From positions 1 through 64,000 of the forward strand of contig JBMNQG010000005.1 of the NCBI GenBank assembly GCA_050944015.1: a DNA stretch of 64,000 bases, given 5' to 3'. A program made the position numbers and the translations under genes. Source of the DNA: DUOX01 sp050944015. Lineage in GTDB: Bacteria > Bacillota > Clostridia > Oscillospirales > Oscillospiraceae. Shown here one piece after another: positions 43,755 through 50,770 of the stretch (position 1 is its first letter; every line of letters starts with the position of its first letter). The notes beneath the pieces are model-generated. The model saw only the letters and a list, made by a program, of their open reading frames with translations. It did no database searches and had not been told where the DNA came from.

Positions 43755-44455
43755 GACTCGCCTCCCAGAAACTCCTGCAGGCAGAGCTCATATGCCGCCA
43801 GAGGGTCGTTGCTTCCGGTTATGGGCCTGCCCACCACAATATAGTCGCTGCCCATTTTCCTGGCAGCACCGGGTGCTGCCACACGTTTTTGGTCGTCTCC
43901 TGCTGCGCCGTCGAAACGTATGCCGGGCGTAACAGTAATGAAACGCTCCCCGCAGGCTTCTTTAATCCTTCGCGCCTCCAGTGCGGAACATACCACGCCG
44001 TCCAGCCCCGCCTCTGCGGCGTTTTTCGCGTAGTGGAGCACCGTCTCCTCCATCGGCCTGGATATGAGCAGCTCCCTTTCCAGCATTTCCGGTCCGGTGG
44101 AGGTAAGCTGGGTCACAGCAACCAGCAGCGGCCGGCTCCCGTCGGGCCGCGTGAGCCCCTCCAGGGCGGCCTCCATCATCTCCCGTCCCCCGGCGGCGTG
44201 AAGGTTCACCATGTCTACGCCCATTCTGGAAATCTGGGCCATGGCCCTCCCGACGGTGTTGGGGGTGTCGTGGAGCTTCAAGTCAAGAAATATCCGATGC
44301 CCCCGGTTTCTTAGGATGTTAACCACTCTCGGCGACGCAAAGTAAAGCTCCATGCCCACCTTCACATAGGGGCGCAGCGGGCCGAACTTTTCAAGGAAAG
44401 CCAGGGCTTGTACCTCGGTTGGAAAATCCAGCGCAATAATCACGTCTTTAGCCAT
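43751..44455 (-). CDS. pyrF: Orotidine 5'-phosphate decarboxylase
   Basis: Last step to UMP; 234 residues. The catalytic Asp-Lys-x-x-Asp region is DLKLHDTPNTVGRA, with the N-terminal IIALDFPTEVQAL and the phosphate-binding end DYIVVGRPITGSNDP. It lies 10 bp after pyrD. Confidence 0.96.
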   Translation of the reverse strand: MAKDVIIALDFPTEVQALAFLEKFGPLRPYVKVGMELYFASPRVVNILRNRGHRIFLDLKLHDTPNTVGRAMAQISRMGVDMVNLHAAGGREMMEAALEGLTRPDGSRPLLVAVTQLTSTGPEMLERELLISRPMEETVLHYAKNAAEAGLDGVVCSALEARRIKEACGERFITVTPGIRFDGAAGDDQKRVAAPGAARKMGSDYIVVGRPITGSNDPLAAYELCLQEFLGGES

Positions 44456-44465
44456 GCTTATAACC

Positions 44466-45377
44466 TCACTCAGCAGTATTTATTATGTCAACCAAATTTT
44501 GAATTTTCAGCTTTTCCATAAGAGCAGGCAGCTCTTCAATAATCCGGCAGCAGGCCATTGGGTCTCTCAGGTTTTCGGAGCCCACCTGAACGGCCGCGGC
44601 GCCCGCCGTCATCATTTCTATAACGTCTTCGGCTTTTGAGATTCCGCCCACTCCCATTATTGGAATTTTCACCGCCCGGCTTACCTGATACACCATCCGG
44701 AGGGCCACCGGAAATATGGCACTGCCGGAAAAACCGCCGATTTTGCTAGCAAGCACGGGACTTTTCGTCCTGATGTCTATCCGCATTCCCAGCAGCGTAT
44801 TGATAAGAGTCAGCCCGTCCGCCCCCGCCTGCTCGCAGGCCACGGCAATCTCGGTGATGTCGGCAACATTCGGGCTGAGCTTTACAAATATGGGTGTTTT
44901 CTTTGCTGCGGCCTTCGCCGCCCGGGTAACCTCCGCCGCCAGCTTGGGGTCGGAGCCGAAGCTCATGCCTCCCCCCTCCACGTTGGGGCAGCTGATGTTT
45001 ACCTCAATTATGTCAACCAACCCGTCGATCTTCCCGCAGCAAATGGCATATTCCTCCACTGAAAATCCGCTTATGTTTGCAACAACCGGACCGTGGTAAA
45101 ACTCCCGGAGCCTGGGCAGCTCCTGTTCGATTACCGCGTCAATGCCGGGGTTTTGCAACCCCACGGAATTGAGCATGCCTGAGGTGCATTCCGCAACCCG
45201 TGGCGTGGGGTTGCCGAAGCGGGGACGGGCGGTGGTTCCCTTGAGCACAATTGCCCCCAGGATATTGGGGTCGTAAAAATCCAGGTACTCCCCGCCGAAC
45301 CCGTACACGCCGCTGGCGGGCATGACGGGGTTTTTCAATCTTACCCCGCACAGGGAAACCTCTGTGTTCCTCACCAT
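44466..45377 (-). CDS. pyrD: Dihydroorotate dehydrogenase B, catalytic subunit
   Basis: A 303-residue class 1B FMN enzyme that uses NAD+ through PyrK. The N-terminus is VRNTEVSLCGVRLKNPVMPA. The active-site Cys is in EVNISCPNVEGGGMSFGSD, and the flavin site in VGGISKAEDVIEMMTAGA. The ATG at 45377 overlaps the end of pyrK, with AGGGGAG just upstream, so the longer upstream frame is not used. Confidence 0.95.
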   Translation of the reverse strand: MVRNTEVSLCGVRLKNPVMPASGVYGFGGEYLDFYDPNILGAIVLKGTTARPRFGNPTPRVAECTSGMLNSVGLQNPGIDAVIEQELPRLREFYHGPVVANISGFSVEEYAICCGKIDGLVDIIEVNISCPNVEGGGMSFGSDPKLAAEVTRAAKAAAKKTPIFVKLSPNVADITEIAVACEQAGADGLTLINTLLGMRIDIRTKSPVLASKIGGFSGSAIFPVALRMVYQVSRAVKIPIMGVGGISKAEDVIEMMTAGAAAVQVGSENLRDPMACCRIIEELPALMEKLKIQNLVDIINTAE

Positions 45378-46111
45378 TTTATCTCCCCTTTTTTCAGCAC
45401 AGGACCCTCCTTGCAGATGCGTTTGGGGCCGTATTTCGTCTCGCATGAGCAGCACATGCAGGCCCCGAAGCCGCAGGCCATGCGCTCTTCAAAGCTGTAC
45501 TGCCCGTCCGCTTCGGACAGGTAGTAGGCAGCCCGGAGCATGGGCTCCGGCCCGCAGGCGAATATATAGTCGTACTTTAACCCGATTCGCCTGACGGTGT
45601 CGGTAACGGTGCCGCGAGCCCCCATGCTGCCGTCCATCGTTGAGACCGTCACGGGCACTCCCAGTTCCGCCAGCTCAGCCGCCAAAAAGACCTCGTCGGC
45701 GCTGTTGAAGCCCAGGGCCGCCCTGGGCTTTGCCCCCGCCTCCAGCAGTTTTTCTGCCAGCCAAAACAAAGGTGCGGCCCCTGCCCCGCCACCTATAAGC
45801 AGGGGACTCTTGCCTGATTCCGAAATGTCGAAGCCGTTTCCCAGGCCGGTTAAGACGTCCAGGCCCGTGCCCGGCTCCCTTTGGGACAGCCGGTATGTGC
45901 CGCTGCCCACCATCTTGTACACCAGCGTCATGGATTCGGTGCTGGCACGGCAGACAGAGAGGGGCCGGCGAAGATAATGCCCCTCAACGGCAATGTTCAC
46001 AAACTGCCCGGGGGTTGTGACGGCTGAACAGTCGCCGAACAGGACGATGCTGTAGGTATCTTTCGCCACCTGTCTGTTTTCCAAAATGTCAAACCTGCAA
46101 AGCTTGCTCAT
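45371..46111 (-). CDS. pyrK: Dihydroorotate dehydrogenase B, electron-transfer subunit
   Basis: A 246-residue FAD and 2Fe-2S protein that passes electrons from PyrD to NAD+. The FAD motif is HYLRRPLSVCRAS and the NAD domain LLIGGGAGAAPLFWLA. The C-terminal iron-sulfur cysteines are CGFGACMCCSC with a later Cys in RICKEGP. Its start overlaps pyrC by 23 nt. Confidence 0.95.
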   Translation of the reverse strand: MSKLCRFDILENRQVAKDTYSIVLFGDCSAVTTPGQFVNIAVEGHYLRRPLSVCRASTESMTLVYKMVGSGTYRLSQREPGTGLDVLTGLGNGFDISESGKSPLLIGGGAGAAPLFWLAEKLLEAGAKPRAALGFNSADEVFLAAELAELGVPVTVSTMDGSMGARGTVTDTVRRIGLKYDYIFACGPEPMLRAAYYLSEADGQYSFEERMACGFGACMCCSCETKYGPKRICKEGPVLKKGEIKW

Positions 46112-47396
46112 TTTTCACCTCCGGGGCCTCCCTGTTCCAGACAAGCCTGCCCTTATAAAAAGTCATTACGGTTTCGCCGTACACCCGCCAGCCCTCGAAG
46201 GGAGTCGACCGGCCTTTGGACAGAAAACTCGACTGGTCAACAACATACCTTACGGTGGGGTCAAATACTGTCAAATCCGCATATTCTCCCGCCTTTATCT
46301 CCCCGCCGCCCAGCTTGAACCTCCTGCGGGGCGCAAGGCACATGAGTTCAACGAGCTTTTCAATGGTAATAATGCCCGGCCTTACAAGGCGGGTAAACAG
46401 CACCGGGAGTGCGGTTTCAAGCCCCACTATGCCCATCAGGCTGTCCTTCAGGCCGCGGCTCTTTTCCGCTTCCGAATGGGGGGCGTGGTCCGTGGCTATC
46501 ATGTCTATCGTGCCGTCCATAATGCCCTCCAACAGCGCCTGACGGTCCGCCTCTCCCCTTATGGGAGGGTTCATTTTGAAGCACCCCTCATCCATAAGGT
46601 CTTCATCGCAAAGGAGCAGATAGTGAGGCGCCGTCTCGCAGCTAACCGGGAGGCCATCGGCCTTTGCCCGGCGGACCAGTTCTACCCCCTCTTTGGTGGA
46701 AACGTGGCAGACATGATAACTGCTGCCGGTTTCCCGGACCAGCTTTATATCCCGCTCAATCTGCCGCCATTCGCTCTCAGGTGGTATGCCCCGATGCCCC
46801 CGGCGCCTGGCGTATTCCCCGTCGTGTACGTACCCGCCCTTTGCCAGGCTCTCGTCTTCGCAATGGGCGGCTATGATTTTCCCCAGCCGGGCAGCCACGG
46901 TCATGGCGGCCCTCATTGTTTCTGCCTCCTGAACGCCTTTTCCATCGTCGGAAAAGCCCGCCACATGGGGGGCCATTGCCTCAAGCTCCGCAAGCTCACC
47001 TCTGCCCGTGCCTCCCCGGGTTATGCAGCCAAAAGGACGCACGGCTACGCGGGCGCCGGCTGCAATAAGCTTTAACTCCTCTTCCAAATGTTTCAGGGTA
47101 TCCGGCGGGGGGCTCAGGTTGGGCATGGCGCACAGGGCAGTATATCCGCCTCTTGCGGCGGCGGCGGTTCCAGCGTCAATAGTTTCCTTATAAGAAAAAC
47201 CCGGCTCTCGCAGATGAACATGCACATCCGCAAGACCGGGGAATATGTAATACTGTGAGCAATCTGTAACGCTATCAAATTCAGTAAAGGCAATTCCGGG
47301 AGCCAAAGCCTCCACTCTGCCATCCTTAATGGAAATGTCCATACGGGAAAACTTACCCTCATGAAAGACAAGTCCGTTTTTCAGAATTACCCTCAA
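46089..47396 (-). CDS. pyrC: Dihydroorotase
   Basis: A 435-residue class I dihydroorotase. The zinc motif is DVHVHLREPG, other marks are IAAHCEDESL, YHVCHVSTKE, NPPIRGEADRQALLEG and IATDHAPHSEAEK. The start codon is TTG at 47396, set by a perfect AGGAGG 8 nt upstream. It is the first gene of pyrC-K-D-F-E-B-I, the complete set from carbamoyl phosphate to UMP (carAB are not in this window). Confidence 0.95.
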   Translation of the reverse strand: MRVILKNGLVFHEGKFSRMDISIKDGRVEALAPGIAFTEFDSVTDCSQYYIFPGLADVHVHLREPGFSYKETIDAGTAAAARGGYTALCAMPNLSPPPDTLKHLEEELKLIAAGARVAVRPFGCITRGGTGRGELAELEAMAPHVAGFSDDGKGVQEAETMRAAMTVAARLGKIIAAHCEDESLAKGGYVHDGEYARRRGHRGIPPESEWRQIERDIKLVRETGSSYHVCHVSTKEGVELVRRAKADGLPVSCETAPHYLLLCDEDLMDEGCFKMNPPIRGEADRQALLEGIMDGTIDMIATDHAPHSEAEKSRGLKDSLMGIVGLETALPVLFTRLVRPGIITIEKLVELMCLAPRRRFKLGGGEIKAGEYADLTVFDPTVRYVVDQSSFLSKGRSTPFEGWRVYGETVMTFYKGRLVWNREAPEVKNEQALQV

Positions 47397-47421
47397 GCTG
47401 GAAACCTCCTAGGTTTTTTTT

Positions 47422-47450
47422 ATTATATAATCTGATAATTTTAACGTCAA
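47422..47450 (-). promoter_or_regulatory. Promoter of the pyr operon
   Basis: On the minus strand TTGACG (47445-47450) and a perfect TATAAT (47422-47427) are separated by 17 bp. Directly after the -10 comes a run of eight A (47421-47414) in the transcript sense, so initiation probably falls at its end. The leader is only about 20 nt, with no room for a PyrR attenuator. Confidence 0.8.
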
Positions 47451-47520
47451 TATACAAAACGAATAATTTGCGCCTTTTTTCATGAACCCTTTTGGGAACA
47501 GTGCCACACGCGCAAACGGC

Positions 47521-47553
47521 AAAAACAGCTTGACGACGGGCATCAAGCTGTTT
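47521..47553. terminator. Bidirectional terminator
   Basis: A 10-bp stem, AACAGCTTGA (47524-47533) with TCAAGCTGTT (47543-47552), is flanked by a T-run on the plus side and an A-run on the left that reads as T-run on the minus strand. It ends the gene at 47575. Confidence 0.8.
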
Positions 47554-47574
47554 TTTCTTTTACCTGCCTTTATC

Positions 47575-48075
47575 TTACTTTAAAGGACGCCTTCCGTAGC
47601 CCATATCCCTCAGCATATCCGCCAAAAGGTGCAGGCGCTCGGAAATAAGCTCGTCGTCTCTGGACAGGGCGTCGAAAAAAAGTTTAATATCCTCGTCAAT
47701 CAACTCATTATCCGTACAAACCTTTACCGTCATGGCGTCCCCCTGGAGGCCTATGCGCTCTAAATGCGGCTTCGTCTCATCATACAGTTTCGGGTAACGG
47801 TACGCCTCCTCCATAAAATAACGCCTTGCGCTGCAGATTAAAATCGCCAAGTCCAAAACGCGGTGCAGAGGCAGCTCCTCCGATTGCCGGGACCACTTCT
47901 CCCCCGTGTAGCGCCAGACCTTGGCCGATATGTCCACCCTGCCCCGGTCATTCCACTGGGCAAGCCCCAGGGACAGGCCCTTGGCATCGCTGCCGCCGCT
48001 GCTGCGCCCGTCAATGTTCCCGTAATCCTCGGCAACAATAACAGGTTTATGTTTTAAAGTCGTGGGTATCTTCAT
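47575..48075 (-). CDS. DUF6530-like protein of unknown function
   Basis: A 166-residue soluble protein beginning MKIPTTLKHKPVIVAEDYG, with GLSLGLAQWNDRGRVDISAK, WSRQSEELPLHRVLDLAIL and an acidic, helical C-terminal half. I recall this pattern as DUF6530 but cannot verify it here; the function is not known. It is a single gene with its own terminator and a strong promoter whose -10 region is buried in a long palindrome (48114-48152), so it is probably tightly repressed. Confidence 0.65.
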   Translation of the reverse strand: MKIPTTLKHKPVIVAEDYGNIDGRSSGGSDAKGLSLGLAQWNDRGRVDISAKVWRYTGEKWSRQSEELPLHRVLDLAILICSARRYFMEEAYRYPKLYDETKPHLERIGLQGDAMTVKVCTDNELIDEDIKLFFDALSRDDELISERLHLLADMLRDMGYGRRPLK

Positions 48076-48113
48076 AACAAAAATCCTTTCTTCGCTTCCT
48101 TTCCGCGATGTAA

Positions 48114-48152
48114 TTAGTATATTAGTAACTTAGTAAATTACTAATATACTAA
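48114..48152. promoter_or_regulatory. Operator: 15-bp-arm palindrome over the promoter of the 47575 gene
   Basis: TTAGTATATTAGTAA (48114-48128) and TTACTAATATACTAA (48138-48152) are perfect inverted copies with a 9-bp spacer. Within it TTAGTA recurs with an 8-bp period. It covers the -10 box and about the first 30 nt of the transcript. No regulator gene is adjacent apart from the XRE protein at 48693. Confidence 0.75.
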
Positions 48153-48174
48153 CTCGTTTTATCTGTTTTGTCAA
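48146..48174 (-). promoter_or_regulatory. Promoter of the 47575 gene
   Basis: Consensus TTGACA (48169-48174, minus strand) and TAGTAT (48146-48151) are spaced 17 bp. The -10 box overlaps the operator arm. Confidence 0.75.
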
Positions 48175-48196
48175 GACGGTTTGGGGGCGACGGCAC

Positions 48197-48230
48197 AAAA
48201 AAATGCCGCCTGGTTAAGGCGACATTTTTT
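48197..48230 (-). terminator. Terminator of the small Asn/Gln-rich gene
   Basis: A near-perfect stem pairs AAAAAATG-CCGCC (about 48198-48210) with GGCG-CATTTTTT (about 48218-48230), with one mismatch, and is followed by seven T on the minus strand. It starts 12 bp after the stop of the gene at 48242. Confidence 0.7.
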
Positions 48231-48241
48231 CGCTGTTTATA

Positions 48242-48400
48242 CTAAAACTCGCTGTCCTCGTACGGATTCTTTCTTTTATTAATCTGGTTGTTCCTGTTTT
48301 TATTGTTTTGGTTGTTCTGTTGGTTGGTTTTGTTTTGGTTATTCTGGTTATTTTGCTTTTGATTTTTTGCCCGCTTGTCTTGCTGGGTGTCTTTCGACAT
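48242..48400 (-). CDS. Small Asn/Gln-rich protein (52 residues)
   Basis: A short gene with a good ribosome binding site (GAGGTG, 6 nt from ATG 48400) and its own terminator. The product begins MSKDTQQDKRAKNQKQ, has a long central part made almost only of Asn, Gln, Lys and Thr (about half of all residues are Asn or Gln), and ends NKRKNPYEDSEF. I do not recognise the family. Low-complexity Gln/Asn-rich composition is seen in gamma-type small acid-soluble spore proteins, but the SASP repeats are absent. The 5' region holds a structured island with a segment complementary to this gene's Shine-Dalgarno region. Confidence 0.7.
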   Translation of the reverse strand: MSKDTQQDKRAKNQKQNNQNNQNKTNQQNNQNNKNRNNQINKRKNPYEDSEF

Positions 48401-48487
48401 ATTATCACCTCGGTAATAGGATGCCCATAATTCCGTTATTAATCCAGAAAATATAAATTTTTTATTATTTTTATATTTTTATCATTT

Positions 48488-48599
48488 TTGCCTAAAGCAA
48501 AAGGAGACGGGAAAACGGCGTTTCCGTTTACGTCCGAAACCACCGAGGTACCGTAGGCGGTACCAGAAGAGTCACATCTTACGAAAGTGGCGCCTGCAA
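48488..48599 (-). ncRNA. Candidate structured cis-regulatory RNA upstream of the Asn/Gln-rich gene
   Basis: This GC-rich island in AT-rich DNA is full of local complementarity: TTGC 48488-48491 with GCAA 48596-48599 as a possible closing stem; GACG 48506-48509 with CGTC 48531-48534 enclosing GGAAA/TTTCC; CCAC 48540-48543 with GTGG 48587-48590 enclosing GGTACC (48547-48552, 48559-48564) and AAGA/TCTT hairpins. On the minus strand the segment ACCTCGGT (48549-48542) is the exact complement of ACCGAGGT (48414-48407), which contains the Shine-Dalgarno of the gene at 48400. A TTGACA on the minus strand (48620-48625) could supply the promoter, though its -10 is poor. The minus strand is also open as about 50 codons without a start. 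RNA function is inference. Confidence 0.45.
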
Positions 48600-48643
48600 G
48601 TACTACTATTAAATAGTTTTGTCAAGCCTTTTTTAAAAATAAT

Positions 48644-48673
48644 TTGACTTTTAAATGGTATTGTGTTTAATAT
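48644..48673 (+). promoter_or_regulatory. Promoter of the XRE repressor gene
   Basis: TTGACT (48644-48649) lies 18 bp from TAATAT (48668-48673), giving a short leader to the ATG at 48693. This places the start of the message downstream of the structured island. Confidence 0.5.
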
Positions 48674-48692
48674 GCTTAAAAGGATGTGTGAA

Positions 48693-49001
48693 ATGAGCAA
48701 TTTAGGAAATAAAAAAACAATGGCCGAAAACATACGGTATTATTTGGAAAAAACAGGAAAAGACCGTCGGCAATTAGCTGACGATCTCGGTTTCCCATAC
48801 TCAACTGTTGCTAACTGGATGCAGGGTGTAGCTTATCCGCGCATCGACAGAATTGAGAAGATGGCAAACTATTTTAATGTTACTAAGGCTGACCTCGTAG
48901 AGGAGCGAACCGGGGGGAAGAGCTTATACGAAAAGATTATGTCTCTGTCTGAGCAAAAGCGCGCGGCGATAGAAAATCTGATTGACCAATTAAGCGATTA
49001 A
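48693..49001 (+). CDS. XRE/Cro-CI family repressor
   Basis: A 102-residue DNA-binding protein with a lambda-repressor-like helix-turn-helix (RRQLADDLGFPYSTVANWMQG) and a short C-terminal helix (SLYEKIMSLSEQKRAAIENL). The start at 48693 is chosen because AAAGGATG lies 6 nt before it and the promoter -10 lies upstream; an in-frame ATG at about 48672 falls in the -10 box. It probably controls the adjacent integrase element. It lacks the peptidase domain of LexA-like phage repressors. Confidence 0.85.
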   Translation: MSNLGNKKTMAENIRYYLEKTGKDRRQLADDLGFPYSTVANWMQGVAYPRIDRIEKMANYFNVTKADLVEERTGGKSLYEKIMSLSEQKRAAIENLIDQLSD

Positions 49002-49074
49002 TTTCTTTAAGTACCTCAGCTTGCTTTTCGATTGACATTCGTTTAATTCTTTCGTACAATTCTTCAGCTTTCAT
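48937..49074 (-). CDS. Possible small peptide gene convergent with the repressor
   Basis: A 45-codon frame on the minus strand with AAGGAG 9 nt before its ATG (49074). It overlaps the last 65 bp of the repressor gene. The peptide starts MKAEELYERIKRMSIEKQAE, which resembles the repressor's own C-terminal helix (SLYEKIMSLSEQKRAA). This suggests an inverted partial duplication or a peptide that pairs with the repressor helix. Translation is unproven. Confidence 0.4.
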   Translation of the reverse strand: MKAEELYERIKRMSIEKQAEVLKEINRLIGQSDFLSPRAFAQTET

Positions 49075-49129
49075 CGACCGTTTCTCCTTTTTTAGTTATT
49101 TGGCATAATTATACAGCGGAGGCGACAAT

Positions 49130-50337
49130 ATGGCAATAAAACTAGGCAAAAGAACGGGACAGGCTCGTTTAAGCATCGAAAAGATGGCAGGGTAGAATAT
49201 CGTGTGTATCTCGGTAAAGGCCTCGATGGTAAACCGCTGCGCCCCAGCTTTTTTGGCACAACCGAAGCGGAAGCTTTGCAGGCTTACAAGGACTGGCTTA
49301 AAGACTCCGGCAACGTCCCAATCGAGAGAGTTTGCACAGTTGGCGAGTGGGCGGTAAAGTGGTTGGAGATATATAAAAAAGGCGAGGTAGCTTACAAGTC
49401 ATACAAAAACTATGAACTGTATGTAACCAAACACATTATTCTAGAAATTGGAGCTTTAAAATTTAGCGACGTAAAGCAGGCACACATCAGGATGTTATAT
49501 AAAAAGAAACAAAGCCTTTCGGCCTCGGCTCTAAAACATATCAACATATCGCTTAATGGCATTTTTGAAACGGCTAAGGATAACCACTTATGCACCGAAA
49601 ACCCTGCGGCAAAAGTGAAGCCGCCTGACAAGCCGAAGAAAACCCCTGTTTCATTCTCATTGCGTGAAATCGAACTGATATTTAAGTTTGCTCCCTTGCA
49701 CAAGTCGGGCAATTTAGTTTTGGCATTGCTTCACACTGCCTTGCGATCCGGGGAGATATGCGCTCTGGTCTGGCCGAACGTAAATGTGGAAGAAAATTAT
49801 ATAGATATTTGCCGCACTGTCGCAGAAGTTGAAAACCCAAACCCCGAAACTATTGTTGTCGGTGGAAAGGAAAAGCACAGAAAAAAGTACGACATTAAAG
49901 AGATCCCTAAAGGCGGCCACACGCGGCTGGTTGCCCTTACGCCTGACGCAACCGAGTTTTTTAAAAATCTCCCAAACTACAATAAAGGGCTTTACGTTTT
50001 CCCATCCCTGTCCGGAAACTTTATGACCCCAAACCAGTTCCGGGAGCAGTATGAGCAGTTTTTTAAAGCCTTAAATAAATGGCTAGATAATAAGCGCGCA
50101 GAATACCTCAAGGCGCACCCGGGCGCACCGCATGAAGCGCTAGAACAGTTTGAGCACGTAAGAACACTCTCCCCGCACAAATGCCGCCACACCTACGCCA
50201 CACACGCAATAAGGCGCGGCATCAATATGCGAGTTGTTCAGGAGCAACTAGGACACCGGCAAATAACTACCACAGAAATTTATACAAATATTAATATAGA
50301 CGACCGCAAAAATAATATAGTCAATTTAAAATATTAA
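49130..50337 (+). pseudogene. Tyrosine recombinase (phage-type integrase), single-base frameshift near the start
   Basis: The ATG at 49130 has a good GGAGG and begins MAIKLGKR, but the frame stops after 22 codons. The main frame, open from about 49150, reads NGTGSFKHRKDGRVEYRVYL. One missing A near 49147-49155 would join them into a 402-residue integrase. The rest is intact: SAM-like core-binding domain, then catalytic Arg in HTALRSGEICALVW, HKCRHTYATHAIRRG, LGHRQITTTEIYTNIN with the nucleophile Tyr. It points towards tRNA-Gln 180 bp away, a typical attachment site. If the internal GTG at 49204 is used the N-terminal arm-binding part is lost. Confidence 0.85.
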
Positions 50338-50345
50338 CATTTTGG

Positions 50346-50366
50346 AGCGCCTTCGGGCGCTTTTTC
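50346..50366 (+). terminator. Terminator after the integrase
   Basis: A 6-bp stem, AGCGCC (50346-50351) with GGCGCT (50356-50361), and a TTCG tetraloop is followed by TTTTTCC. Confidence 0.8.
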
Positions 50367-50373
50367 CTTCTGT

Positions 50374-50397
50374 TTTTGACCCCAATTTTGACCCCAA
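50374..50397. repeat. Tandem 12-bp direct repeat beside the integrase
   Basis: Two perfect adjacent copies of TTTTGACCCCAA (50374-50385, 50386-50397) lie between the integrase gene and tRNA-Gln. They may be arm-type integrase binding sites of the attachment region. Confidence 0.5.
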
Positions 50398-50465
50398 TTA
50401 CATTACCTTAGTCTACTTATCTTTAGTTTTTATTAATTTATGTGCACACCCCTATAAACGCTGAA

Positions 50466-50507
50466 AGCCGCATAGACACTGCATTTTTTAGCAATGACTA
50501 CACGGCT
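50466..50507 (-). terminator. Hairpin downstream of tRNA-Gln
   Basis: AGCCG and CGGCT at the ends extend through a long imperfect stem (about 17 pairs including wobbles) around a loop of TAAAAAAT on the minus strand. It starts 6 bp after the tRNA 3' end and probably ends its transcript; the T-tract is weak. Confidence 0.45.
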
Positions 50508-50512
50508 CTACT

Positions 50513-50586
50513 TGGCAGCGGGAGAAGGATTCGAACCCTCACAAACAGAGTCAGAGTCTGTCGTGCTACCCTTACACAATCCCGCT
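50513..50586 (-). tRNA. tRNA-Gln (anticodon CTG)
   Basis: A complete cloverleaf: acceptor AGCGGGA with TCCCGCT (7 bp), D arm GTGT/GCAC, anticodon stem ACAGA/TCTGT with loop CTCTGAC (anticodon CTG, reading CAG), T arm GAGGG/CCTTC around TTCGAAT, discriminator G and encoded CCA. The 3' end faces the integrase gene, so it is the likely integration site of that element. I found no second copy of its 3' end in this window. Confidence 0.96.
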
Positions 50587-50721
50587 AGACGCAAGATGTA
50601 TTATAAACATAACAATCCGGTTTTGTCAAGGATTTTGTGTGCGCCTTTGTAATTTATTTATGCACGATTTTTGCACTGACTTACATCCGCCTGCCGCCGC
50701 AAAGATTTGCGTTGAGAATCG

Positions 50722-50752
50722 AAAAGGGCCGCACTAAGCCAGTGCAGCCCTT
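50722..50752 (-). terminator. Terminator of ireB
   Basis: AAGGGC-GCACT (50724-50735, one unpaired C) pairs with AGTGC-GCCCTT (50741-50752, one unpaired A), followed on the minus strand by TTCG. It lies 19 bp past the ireB stop. Confidence 0.65.
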
Positions 50753-50770
50753 ATTAAATCAACCTTCCTT

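Noticed and set aside
47397..47520. PyrR-binding attenuator upstream of pyrC
   Set aside because: The promoter leaves only about 20 nt of leader and no anti-antiterminator sequence is present.
48425..48660. A coding sequence on the minus strand across the structured island (reading LAGATFVRCDSSG and on)
   Set aside because: It has no start codon or ribosome binding site and is interrupted upstream by TGA; the hairpins and Shine-Dalgarno complementarity fit an RNA better, although a gene fragment is not fully excluded.
48160..48700. Duplicate of the tRNA-Gln 3' end marking the far end of the integrated element
   Set aside because: I found no stretch matching the tRNA 3' segment on either strand in the expected region.
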